From contig OZ023266.1 of the NCBI GenBank assembly GCA_964006375.1, forward strand, positions 68,729,391 through 68,793,390: 64,000 nt of DNA, written 5' to 3'. Each line of letters opens with the position of its first letter. Position 1 is the stretch's first letter. Origin of the DNA: Tillus elongatus (lineage: Eukaryota; Arthropoda; Insecta; Coleoptera; Cleridae). Below the pieces are notes generated by a model. It worked only from the letters and a program-made list of their open reading frames with translations. It was not told where the DNA came from and made no database searches. Positions 28,644 through 43,171 of the stretch are shown one piece after another. The position numbers and the translations under genes are program-made.

Positions 28644-29679
28644 ATGCCTTGTCTCAAAGAGGCACATTTTCCGTCCCTCATTCTAAAAAAGATGGTACAA
28701 ATCGGTTCACTGAACTGATTTTATTGGGTGTACTACAAGTTTTTAACGGACTGTACCGTATGTAAATACTTTCTGCAAGTCCTATTATTTTGCTGCTCAA
28801 AGGAAAACTTTACTGCATAAAAACGGCTTATTAGGGGTTATTACATAAAAAAAAATTCATTCCATCTAGGCTTTCTATTTGTTATATATTGCGTTGTGAG
28901 GGTGGAAAATGCGTGCACACCGTCTTGCGTGTTACCCATTAAAATAGACGTCCTTATCGCAAGCAGCCATCTTTAATTGCATAAGTGCATGATTTTACAT
29001 TATATTTTATTATTGGATTTCTACTAAGCTTAAAAACCTCACGCGAAAGTTGTAAATGATGAATTAGCATCTCTTATTTTGTTATTTGAGATGATTGACT
29101 AAAGGGTGGTTTAAATTATTTATAGGGAAGTCTCGAGGTTTAACTTTTCTTAGATTTGAAGATATCAAACGAACAAACATTTAATTCGGAGAGGCTTTTA
29201 TCTTGAGTAATGATTTGTTTTTGTGGTTTCGTGAAGCATGGCCAGATAAACTATGTTTCATCGACTGAGTACTAAAATTATGAGAAAGATTAAAAAGTTT
29301 AGGGGAGATAAAATTTATTGCTAGTCATCTAATTATCCACTTACATAAGGTATATTTTAGGTAATGTGACAGTTTCTTAAGCTTAATCTTGATTTTACAC
29401 TCTTGTTTGTAATACGTTAGTTTAACAATTTCAATGGTTCTGCAAGTGCATGTATGCATTTGTATTGCCTTCCAGGGACGCGGTTGTGGCCGTCTGGCAG
29501 TTTATGCAGCAGAGATAATTGCCGTTCAGAAATAACTTTTGCATACCTGCCACAGTCGTCAAAATTACCGAAAGTTCATCGGTGCGCGGCTCCATCGTTA
29601 GTGTTAAATAATGAGAGCTGGTGGTGAGGATGCGTTAGTGAATCATCCCAGCCTTACATATTTAAACACAATCAAAACC
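28644..29679. other. AT-rich DNA, no gene recognised
   Basis: No coding match or repeat structure seen on either strand. Confidence 0.45.
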
Positions 29680-31480
29680 ACAACTAAAACGCGGAATATC
29701 CAAAGTTTTAATGAGCGACGGACGCTGAACAAACTTGCACTACCCTATAACGACTTCGAAAATTGCAACCTAGAAGGTACTGCGTGTAAGAGGTAACAAA
29801 AGTGGGATTTTGCAAGAGCGCAATCCACGAAAGGTTAATCTATTAGGCGTGAGTGAGACCAAACACAAAGGGCGTGATGAGAAATTTGTGAATGCATGGT
29901 ATGCATATAGTGGTGTGTTCAAGAACTGCTCATGGCTATCAAAGAGTCAGTATAATGCCGAATGGAAGGACTATGGCATGTGTAAGAAATTATGATCGTG
30001 CTTCTGCAAGAATAATATAGGCTCGGAGAAGAAATGTACGTAAAATATGTTTGGTTGCCTACTATTGGCCTAAAAACCACTAGAGCGAGAGAACAAAGGA
30101 AAAAACTTTTGAAAAGACATGAATGCTGTGCTAGACATGTGTGAATCAGGCAAAATAATGAAATGGTAGTGAGACCTTACGAACATGCAAGAGTTAATAA
30201 AAATGGAGACTGTTTGATTAATGTATGCCTCGAAAACTATCCTAAAGTGTACATGGCAAGTAGGTGATGTCAAAGTATAATACACTACAATGTGTATCAG
30301 ACCTCAGATAAAATTGGACAAGGATGGATAAATAGAGCGACGAAACAAGAAAAATAAGTGAGAATCAAAGTTAATGTACTACTAAAGCCTGAGAAAAGGG
30401 AACTGTATACCTATCTCCTGGCAGGAGGATAACTGAGTTGCATTTTTATGGAACAAACACATGCAAGGTGCTGAATGTGAGTCAGGTCATTTTGTTGTGG
30501 TGTTAAGATAAAACTGGGACAAGGATGGATAAATAGAGTAAGGAGACAAGAAAAACAAGTGAGAATCAAAGTTAAGGTACTAAGCTTAGAGAAAAGGGAA
30601 TTGTATGCCTATCTCCTGAAAGGGAGGAAAACTGAGTTGCATGTTTTATGGAGGAAATACGTGCAAGGTACTGAATGTGTGTCAGACCATTTTGTTGTGG
30701 TGTCTCAGATAAAACTGGAACAAGAATGGATAGAGTGAGAAAACAAGAAAAACAAGTGATAACGAAAGTTAAGGTACTGCTAACGGGCAAGGACAGGGAA
30801 CTGCATACATATATATTAAAAACAAGATGACTGATTTCAGTGTATTATGGAATGAATACATACATCAAGCACTACAATGGATGACCCTAAAGGATGTGAT
30901 ATTTGGATGTGTGAAAGCATGCAGTAAAGCAAAAATTGGATATTTAAAGAGGAAAGCGTAGTGGAAATAAAAAAGTCAAGAAAGCTGCGGATAGCAGAAA
31001 TGAAACATATGGGAGACTGACAAATCCCAGATGTGTGTGTGTGAGAGAGAGAGAAGGATGGAGAAGTGCCTGGTTAAGTACTGAAAATTAAGAAGTAGGT
31101 GCAAACAAATAGGTTGTGATAGTCAGTGAGAACTGACAGTGGAAAAGGCTGAGAAAATGGAGATTGATTTTAAGGAGAACAAGAAATTGTTTTGAATGTG
31201 GATGAAAAAGGCAGGACAAGCTGAAAGTGGGAATATGATTGGGGTTAAAAAAATCGACTGGAGACTTGGTATGGGATGATCAAGATGTGACAGAGTGCCG
31301 GAAACAATATTTTGAGAACCTATATGGAAACAACAAGAATCGTCATAACCCTCTGCCGAGTACATGTCTGACGAAATGTGACACTGTTGAGGTGTTTGAG
31401 GTTTCAATAGCGATGAAAAAATTAAAGAACGGAAAAGCTGCGGGTGTTGATCTCAAAAAGATATTTCACCCTATTTAAAA
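29680..31480 (+). pseudogene. RTE-like LINE: endonuclease half, RT lost
   Basis: APE-type endonuclease part of a non-LTR retrotransposon of the group often annotated as 'craniofacial development protein 2-like'. Blocks: TRNIQSFNERRTLNKLALPY (relatives WNVRSLNE.GKL..LA), LGVSETKHKGRDEKFVNAWY (carries the metal-binding Glu), an equivalent of CYAPT read as VACYWP, SDHFVVVSQIKLEQEW near 30690, then the linker and GLKKSTGDLVWDDQDVTECR, KQYFENLYGN and AMKKLKNGKAAGVD, which normally precedes the RT palm. The RT itself is absent after 31480. Multiple frameshifts and stops. Loss of the 3' half with retention of the 5' half is the reverse of usual LINE truncation and points to later deletion. Confidence 0.8.
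30305..30905 (+). repeat. Three ~200-bp tandem units inside the LINE linker
   Basis: Unit starts at 30305, 30505 and 30706 (CAGATAAAA.TGG.ACAAG.ATGGATA). Each carries AAAGTTAA.GTACT, GAGAAAAGGGAA.TGTAT.CC and a MACTGAGTTGCAT-like block. The first two are intact and the third diverges towards its end. The period, 200-201 bp, is close to 67 codons, so the duplication would have nearly kept frame. Confidence 0.75.
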
Positions 31481-32774
31481 AAAATGGCCAGTGAGGCTAA
31501 ATTAATTGTTTGTTATGACAAAACTTTCAATCTTGTACTTCCTTCTAGAGTCGCAAAGGAAAACAATTAATGCCCATGTCTAAATTGTTAACGCTAGAAA
31601 TTTAAAAAATATTGTGTATTAGCCTATATGAAGGCAACCTGTGCTTAGAATTTTACTAAAGCAATTTCGTTACTTTCAAAGATGTAAAAAGCTGCCGAAA
31701 AATGTAACATTTTCGCAAACTGGTTGCACTGGGCAGACTAAAGAAATTATCTAATCTGTTTAAAAAATTGAAGGTACCTCCTAAATTTATAATTTTCCCG
31801 TTTTGAATCGCTTGGAAAAGTTCGGTGGCCGACCCAAAAAAACAGTTTTTTTTAATTTCCGTAACTAATCATTGTGCCGTTTTTGGTATTTCAAATGATC
31901 TTATAAAAATGTGCTTCCAAAACGCACTTGCTGTGACTTTTATGATAATAAAGAATGCGTTGCTTTTAATGAATTGTGTGTTTTGTATTCTTGCTGTACA
32001 TAGTATACCAAAAATGAAACTTAAGGCAGAAGAATGAGCTACCGTGCTCCGAAATTCATTTATAATTAGAGAGACAACTTCGTTATTTATGTTCTCTCAA
32101 TTTTCAAGTCACTTAAAACCAACAATAACATTAAAGTCTTCACTTTCAAACTCGAAGTCGTTTAAGAGTAGCTAACTTGAAGGAAACTTTCCTCGTTCAA
32201 AAATGGCAGAGAATCGAGTAAATCGAGGAAATAGCCTGTATATATGACTTACTAATTGAATTATTCGAGTTAATTACGTTAGCACAGCTGGTTAGGTGTC
32301 AAGGAGATTACAAAGGCCTTTTTAAGCAGGCTTCCGCTAAGTAGCGCCTCGCCTTTGTAATAAATTCAGTTTCCTGAAATGTACAAGTCGCCGACGGCGA
32401 CGCAATAAATTCTCATAATATTTCTGGAGCGCTTATGAAAATATGTTTTAAAGTTATGGCTTTTTTGATAACGTAACACGGCTACCAAGCAGTCTGTAAA
32501 ATATCTCTGCCATACCCTAATATATTGGTTTCGTCTTCTAAAACGATTCCTTTAAATTTTATATGGAGTAACGAATTTCATTGCACACCAGCGAGATGTC
32601 ATTTATTATAAGACAGTTTATGGCTCTGTACCTCAATTTATCTACAGTCAGCTCCGATATGACGCATCGGTTTTTATGTAAACGCAAATCGATGGAAGAT
32701 AATCCAATTTTATAAATGAAATGTAACCATACATTTACCCAACACTTTTATATTTTCCGTAAAATAAAAAAGTC
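31481..32774. other. AT-rich DNA, no gene recognised
   Basis: No recognised domain. An open frame of 70 codons at 31825 lacks any motif. Confidence 0.45.
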
Positions 32775-32833
32775 TGGACGCACAGAGTGCTTTATGGTGG
32801 CGAATTTTCATAGCAATGAGTAAAGTTTTTTCT

Positions 32834-32837
<4 letters not shown>
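32775..32837 (+). mobile_element. HTM MITE-end fragment
   Basis: GTCTGGACGCACAGAGTGCT, then TTATGGTGGCGAATTTTCAT, matches the terminal repeat of the HTM MITE module. Only about 60 bp remain before a TA array. Confidence 0.65.
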
Positions 32838-35230
<2,393 letters not shown>

Positions 35231-35320
35231 AGAGCTGACGTCGGTGATTGGCCATAGTAGTTAAAATAGACCGCCGTTAAAGAAAAAAGAAAGAACAGAA
35301 AGGAGAAGTTTTGTATTAAC
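35231..35320 (+). mobile_element. SINE/LINE 3' tail fragment
   Basis: GACGTCGGTGATTGGCCATA, GTTAAAATAGACCGCCGTTAAA then AAAGAAAAAAGAAAG. The same tail occurs inverted in the SINE at 36826-37163 (GTCGGTGATTGGCCATAATT ... CCGACGTTAAAAAAACA). Only the tail is present, joined directly to the truncated mariner gene, as expected for a strongly 5'-truncated insertion. Confidence 0.6.
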
Positions 35321-36417
35321 TATTAATTATATACCTTATTGCCAAAGTGTTTTTATAATAGTTCTTTTTTTTTAAATATATTTGTAGGTTATAATTATTT
35401 TCTTCTAGTATTAACATTGGTGGTTCTTGTTGCGTTTTTTTCTGTTTTTTGTTTTTTGTTTGTTTTTTATGTTTTCGTGTGTTTTTTGTGTTTTTGTTTC
35501 TTTTTTAATGAAAACCAGGACACTACTGCCTAGGGGCTTTTCAAGGCTAATAAACAAACAAGACTAAGCACGGATGGGTGGAAAGAGCAAAAGGACAGGT
35601 ATTAGGTTACCTAAAATTAATTTACATACTTTCTGTAAAGACCATTGTGTGCCATAACACCTAGTTGAGGCAGAAACCAATAATCTGATCCGCTATTTCT
35701 TCCGATTTTTTCTGAAAATTCGCTAGTTGAAACTGAGCTTCAATATTGTTTCTGTGGCTCACGCTCATTTGAACAAACGCATTAAAAGTCTCGAAGTGTA
35801 ATCTCGTTTATGCGAATTATTTCTATGAAAATTTGCTAATAAAAAGTGTGACTATTTGAAGAAAACATTTTAAATGCCGATAATGGATAGGTAATAATAA
35901 AGTGAACAAAGATTTACACATAGTCGTTTAATTTTAATGAGTTAATGCTTGTATTGAGAAAAAATGATTTTTTGTAATCAATATGGAAAACATGCCATTT
36001 TCTCGTTATCTCGGCTAACAAGTTTTGCCAATTATTCTAGAAGAAAAAGCTTCTAATAACATTAGCTAAGCTGGCAACAACGTTTCTTAATCACCTAGTT
36101 GTAAGATTTCAGACTCGAGAATTGATTGGGCGATCCTTCACCATGATTTATTAGCGAATTATGTAAGCAAAAGCAATATTCTAAACCAACGTCAGTAGAA
36201 CAGCTGGTTTTACTTATAGCATATCAAAACAGCAGCTTGTAAATTTTTGCATCGCCTGCAGCCAACACCGTTAAATCTATTGCTCAATTTGCTTCTTGCA
36301 TAACATGCATAATTTTATAATGCAGCAAAGAAAAACGAAAAGGGCAAATTCTAAAAGTTTTTTAAACAATTAGAATAAACTTCATCGTTTTGAAAATTTT
36401 TCTGGAAAATATTCGAT
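35321..36417. other. AT-rich DNA, T-rich run, no gene recognised
   Basis: Contains a T/TG-rich run at 35400-35510 and a weak HTM-palindrome relic at about 35808-35840 (GCGAATTATTTC...GAAAATTTGCTAAT). No coding match. Confidence 0.45.
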
Positions 36418-36480
36418 ATTAAGGGGGTCTCGACTTTTGAATTTTGGAAAAAGTTTCCTCAATTAAGCGCGAACTAGACC

Positions 36481-36894
36481 ATGTAGAACATATATCCGGG
36501 GTCAATTTCAATTCAAACTGGGTATGTAGCTACGTTTTGTGAATATATTTGTGCTTGTTTTGTTTTTTTAACGTCGGCCTATTTCCGAAATTATGGCCAA
36601 TCACCGATGCCAGGGAGCATGTAGAACATATATCCGGGGTCAATTTCAATTCAAACTGGGTATGTAGCTACGTTTTGTGAATATATTTGTGCTTGTTTTG
36701 TTTTTTTAACGTCGGCCTATTTCCGAAATTATGGCCAATCACCGATGCCAGGGAGCATGTAGAACATATATCCGGGGTCAATTTCAATTCAAACTGGGTA
36801 TGTAGCTACGTTTTGTGAATATATTTGTGCTTGTTTTGTTTTTTTAACGTCGGCCTATTTCCGAAATTATGGCCAATCACCGACGCCAGGAAGC
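36481..36894 (+). repeat. 138-bp unit repeated three times
   Basis: Unit starts at 36481, 36619 and 36757 (ATGTAGAACATATATCCGGG). Units 1 and 2 look identical; unit 3 differs only near its end (GACGCCAGGAAGC for GATGCCAGGGAGC). Each unit spans the junction between HTM sequence (CCGGGGTCAATTTCAATTC) and the SINE tail (AACGTCGGCCTATTTCCG). Confidence 0.92.
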
Positions 36895-37163
36895 AGTTTC
36901 ACCTCACTATCCTGGAAATTTTGCCGAGCACCAGTAAAGAGGGATCTTTAATGTGCCCAACATCGCATGGATACGGGACCGATGGCTTGACGCCCCCTCC
37001 GAAGGGCGGAACGTGCAGACATTCAACTAAAATACAATGCCACAACCTCGGTTGATGGTAACTGTACAGTATGTACTAAAAAAGCGAAAGGAGAACGCTC
37101 GGATTAAACCCACTACCCTTAGGTTCAGAGGCACACGTTCTTACCACTGAACCACCGAGGCTC
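36826..37163 (-). mobile_element. tRNA-derived SINE
   Basis: Minus-strand head at 37163-37096: CCTCGGTGGTTCAGTGGTAA (A box), GCCTCTGAACC, GGTAGTGGGTTTAATCCGAG (B-box-like, GGGTTTAATCC for GGTTCRANTCC). The body runs through CGCCCTTCGGAGGGGGCG (a perfect hairpin) and GTATCCATGCGATGTTGGGC to the conserved tail GGCGTCGGTGATTGGCCATA and an A-rich end near 36830. The head resembles a tRNA promoter region but does not fold into a clean cloverleaf, so it is a SINE head and not a tRNA gene. It lies inside an HTM copy at the TA-array position. Confidence 0.75.
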
Positions 37164-37227
37164 TTACGCTTTGTGTATAGATTGGATAACTTCGTTGGCC
37201 AGCGAGGTACAACGAGTTTTTCTGGAC

Positions 37228-38083
<856 letters not shown>

Positions 38084-38244
38084 CTTTTTTATGTTCTAAA
38101 ATAATAACCACCTCCTATAAGAATTCTTGACGTAAGCCAGCCTAGCTGAACCAATACTGTTCCTAAACGTCAAAATGTTTGGGGTTGACATCTTTGGGTG
38201 ATGAATAAAAGGCCTTTTCTTTCCAAACAAATACTTTATTCCTT

Positions 38245-38292
38245 GTCCCGACGCGTTTCGACCTTACCTAACAGGCCATCCTCAAGGGAATC
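38245..38292 (-). ncRNA. Hammerhead-like motif, left arm copy
   Basis: Exact mirror of the motif at 39380-39427: TCCC, TTGAGGA, a GGCC/GGTC stem, GAAAC, then GCGTC and GGGA. See the right-arm entry for the fold. Confidence 0.4.
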
Positions 38293-39379
38293 TATAATTT
38301 ATAAAAGGCTTGTCAGAAAAACTGAGTTTTCCGGTAGGCTACTTCTGCGAGGGTACAACGCAGGAATATATAAGATAAAATGAGTTAACAACAGCTAACC
38401 CCAACACTAAGTCAAAAAAGGTTAATAGTTAACATGTCAAGCTACAAAAGCTATAAGAACACAAGTATACGGTCACTAATTACTACATGCAATAAAATTG
38501 AAAAACAACTACAGGTCAAAAATTAAAATACAATAAAAGGATAATCTGTCTCTAGATCCTCAAAAATTAGTTTTCCGTGGTCGATACGTCACTTCTACCA
38601 AGTGTCAAATGTCACTTGTCATTTCCCTGTTTCAGTTTAAGTATCGACCTTGCGCTGAGATGTTCTGCCGGCTTTTGTTCTCCATCACGTGTTATGCACG
38701 TTATATCTCACTTTTTTGAATTTTAAAACAAAAGTTCTTTCTTAATTTCCAAGAGTTGTTATTTTCCAATTTGTTGGCACTTATGGTACCAAATAGATCA
38801 ATCCTATAACAACAGATGAAGCGTGTTCCTTGGGCATTCAACTGTATAGTTTTTTAGTCCTGTTTAACAAGACAAATAAGTAAGTTCGCCATCTTTGCGC
38901 TTTTTTCATTTTTCATGTTTAAAACAACGGTAAAAACTCGCGTTGGTTTCAATTCCCATTCACTTGATTTTTCTCAGAAAGTTTCTTCTCGGCTGCATGG
39001 CTTGCTGATGTTTGTGCTGTCTGCTCTTACTCCTGTTGTTGTCTTCAGCTTAAAACTTAAATTTTGGAGAATTTTTTAAGCTTTTTAATATTAGACATAT
39101 TGTAATTTTTGAGGATCTAGAGACAGATTATCCTTTTATTGTATTTTAATTTTTGACCTGTAGTTGTTTTTCAATTTTATTGCATGTAGTAATTAGTGAC
39201 CGTATACTTGTGTTCTTATAGCTTTTGTAGCTTGACATGTTAACTATTAACCTTTTTTGACTTAGTGTTGGGGTTAGCTGTTGTTAACTCATTTTATCTT
39301 ATATATTCCTGCGTTGTACCCTCGCAGAAGTAGCCTACCGGAAAACTCAGTTTTTCTGACAAGCCTTTTATAAATTATA

Positions 39380-39427
39380 GATTCCCTTGAGGATGGCCTG
39401 TTAGGTAAGGTCGAAACGCGTCGGGAC
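39380..39427 (+). ncRNA. Hammerhead-like motif, right arm copy
   Basis: Helix I TCCC (39383-39386) with GGGA (39423-39426). Core TTGAGGA (39387-39393; C3 is T). One unpaired T, helix II GGCC/GGTC (39095-type stem at 39395-39398 and 39109-39112 in the +39000 numbering, that is 39395-39398 with 39409-39412). GAAA (39413-39416), C/GC/G helix III, T-C as the cleavage-site pair. Upstream block CTACCGGAAAAC...TTTTTCTGACA is shared with the 51.5-kb motif. Confidence 0.4.
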
Positions 39428-39564
39428 AAGGAATAAAGTATTTGTTTGGAAAGAAAAGGCCTTTTATTCATCACCCAAAGATGTCAACCCCAAACATTTT
39501 GACGTTTAGGAACAGTATTGGTTCAGCTAGGCTGGCTTACGTCAAGAATTCTTATAGGAGGTGG

Positions 39565-40204
39565 TCAAGGGCTTCAGTCTTGTTGTCTATAGGAGGTGCT
39601 AAAATAATAAAGTTATTTATATGAAATTTAGTACATAAGTTTCCTTCATAGAGAATAGCATACGCACCACATTATGCCAGATTATCTATTTTTAAAACTC
39701 ACTCGTAATCATTAGTATTAGTTTATATCTTCTTAAATAACAAAGTTATGTTAAACAAATTTGGTTCGCGCCTTGCCTTTATATAGGGCACAATACGCAC
39801 CGAATGTCAAGTTTTTGGAAAAAGCTAAATTTAAGATATTGATATTTATAGATATTTAATTCTTTTTCCTACTTTAGATGACTTATGTGGGCCACAAAAG
39901 TGAATATTTTGTTACGGTACATACAATTTATTTAAGCAAAGAAAAATTATTTTGGGTTAAGAGGCGGAAAAGAATTAAAAATGAGAATACAACTACATTC
40001 CAAAATATTCGGTTGAAAATTCTTAAAAACTAGCACAACATCTAAATAACATAACTATGCCTCAAAAGAGTAAATTATTCGGTTTTGTTTGATGTTTGTA
40101 GCATGTATTTTAAAATTTATTGAATTTATTAGAAAACATTTTGCTAGAAAAGAACGGAAATGTCATAAAAAAACAAGAAAAAATAAATATTTTAAACGAA
40201 TTTA
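39565..40204. other. AT-rich flank between inverted repeat and Penelope RT
   Basis: No motif recognised. By position it could be the eroded 5' part of the Penelope-type gene. Confidence 0.4.
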
Positions 40205-40720
40205 AGTATAAGACAAAACTACTTTAAATATAATGATAAAATTTATATGCATGATGAAGGCCTCGCTATGGGTAGTCCGTTGTTTCATTTATTAGCCAAT
40301 ATATTTATGGAAAGCTTAGAGAACTAAATTTTAATACCAGATGTTTTGTCAGACATTGTTTTTTGGCAGAGATATGAAGATGATATTTTAGCAAGTTTTC
40401 GAGGTAGCACTACATAACTAAATGAGTTTTTAGGTTTTACTAATAACCTCCATGCAAATATAAGATCTACTTTAGAAAAATAAGCTAACAATATGTAAAT
40501 TTCTCAGATTTAACCACTACTTACACAGACACAACTTTACCATACGATTCATTTCACCCTTTTTCACGAAAATTGTCAGCCTATAATCCAATGATACATC
40601 GTGCATTTTCAAAAAAATGTATAAAACCAATTAAAAAAAAGAAATTTCAGTAATGAAGCAAACAGGATTAAAGAATGGCTACTTTGCTAAAATTGTAGAT
40701 GACCGATAGAAAACAATTAT
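40205..40720 (+). pseudogene. Penelope-like element reverse transcriptase remnant
   Basis: One frame reads YMHDEGLAMGSPLFHLLANI, FMESLEN, stop, LIPDVLSDIVFWQRYEDDIL (YEDD at 40373-40384 where relatives have YVDD/YADD), ASFRGSTT, stop, LNEFLGFTNNLHANIRSTLE, stop. Shifted frames give TYTDTTLPYDSFHPFSRKLS, AYNPMIHRAF. The GLAMGSPLS...LANIFME, RYxDDI and 'NxxHxxIxFTxE' order is specific to Penelope-like RTs. Upstream palm and finger motifs and the GIY-YIG domain are missing, as a TA array and an HTM copy begin at 40750. The plus orientation matches the right-arm pseudo-LTR at 39103-39564. Confidence 0.82.
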
Positions 40721-40746
40721 TATATATAATACAACCGCAAACACGT

Positions 40747-42163
<1,417 letters not shown>

Positions 42164-42320
42164 CCTGTTTATTATATTTGCTTACTGGTCAAAACACCAT
42201 AGCATCGCAACAAGTTTTTATTTATAGTTCCCAGGAATACGTATAAATAAATTCTTTTTTTTCCTTACACAGAAGAAAACCAACATTGGTGAAGCCAGAG
42301 AAGAGTCTCAGCAACGATTA

Positions 42321-42638
42321 CAGTAAAACCTCGTTTATCCGGCCTGCGATCAACCGAGTCTCCGCGTTGTCCGAGCAACGGAAGTCCGGCTAAGTGGCCC
42401 AGCAATCCGCATTAATCGAGGTGTATGCACGGATAAACTGGATAAAGCCGTTCTGCCTATGCTGTACGCGCGAAGTATTTTGCGATTGCTATTTAGTTGC
42501 TTATACATAGGTATGTACATACAAACATCTGTATATGCATAAACTTGTTACAACACATATTTCTTCCGTGTTATCCGAATTTTCGCTTATCCTAGGTACC
42601 TCCTCCACATAGTACCTCAGATAAACCAAGTTTTATTG
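42321..42638 (+). mobile_element. pogo/Tigger-like MITE
   Basis: The left end CAGTAAAACCTCGTTTATCC (after TA at 42319) is matched in reverse by GATAAACCAAGTTTTATTG ending at 42638 (followed by CA, a likely mutated TA). The CAGT.AAACCTCG.TTATCC terminus is typical of pogo-like elements. 318 bp, non-coding. The centre includes GTTATCCGAATTTTCGCTTA. Confidence 0.7.
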
Positions 42639-43171
42639 CAATGATAATTTAAAAGTCGATCATTCTTATTAGGGAATTTCTCTAGGAAAAATCGCTAAAA
42701 ACAATTTTTTCTTGTCAATCGCCATATTACCCAAGTGAATGTATTACAAAGATTAAATGCTGTACGTGTTACTTCATTTTATTCTGAAAACGTTGTCGCT
42801 CATGCGCTGACCTAAATCAAAAAGAGCAAGAATGATGAATGATCCCAATCATCTGCCAGTCCTCCAAGTTTCAGTTGAAATCTCACGTGTACTAGATCTG
42901 AGAGTCAGATTACCCAAGAGGCGACGCATCACAGCCTATCGAGCATAGATTTATTGTCTATTTAACTTTTTACTGTTTTTATCAAATGCAAACTCAATCG
43001 GCAAGTTCTCTAAAAAAACAAAATTGAATTACCTGAGATTTAGTTTGTCTTTCCAACTTTAAGAATCGCTGACAGATTCTCGTGGGATGTGATATAAGAT
43101 GAAAAGTTGGATTGTATTATGCTATTGAATGTAGATTATCTGGAAATATATAAAACTCACATTTCGATAGG
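42639..43171. other. Spacer, no gene recognised
   Basis: Contains an HTM-palindrome relic at about 42665-42698 (TTAGGGAATTTCTC...AAAATCGCTAAA). Otherwise unassigned. Confidence 0.45.

Larger units (their letters stand above)
36418..37225 (+). mobile_element. HTM copy invaded by a SINE
   Basis: The left part has GGGGGTCTCGACTTTTGAAT and AAGCGCGAACTAGACC, which match the segment after the HTM palindrome. Where the TA array should be, the sequence passes into a SINE (36826-37163). Body-A sequence resumes at about 37180 (TTGGATAACTTCGTTGGCCA). The copy ends at 37225, and three bases later another HTM palindrome starts, so two copies lie head to tail. Confidence 0.7.
38108..39564. repeat. 462-bp inverted repeat, apparently perfect, with 533-bp spacer
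   Basis: Left arm 38108-38569, right arm 39103-39564. Every stretch I compared is identical, including 61-codon frames at 38198 (+) and 39289 (-). Each arm carries ACGCGTTTCGACC / GGTCGAAACGCGT with a hammerhead-like fold, and ends in TTTATTC-type A/T-rich sequence. The spacer has no recognised gene. A Penelope-type RT remnant lies 640 bp to the right. The structure fits the inverted terminal repeats of Penelope-like elements (pseudo-LTRs). Assignment is inference. Confidence 0.85.

Noticed and set aside
35339..35533. 64-residue hydrophobic frame, possible membrane protein
   Set aside because: It is a T/TG-rich low-complexity run; Phe/Val-rich translation is expected by chance.
37096..37163. 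Possible tRNA gene
   Set aside because: A-box and B-box-like motifs are present but acceptor and anticodon stems do not pair cleanly, and the head continues into a SINE body and tail.
38198..39474. Two identical 61-residue proteins on opposite strands
   Set aside because: They are the two arms of one inverted repeat; the frame covers a structured non-coding motif and has no domain.
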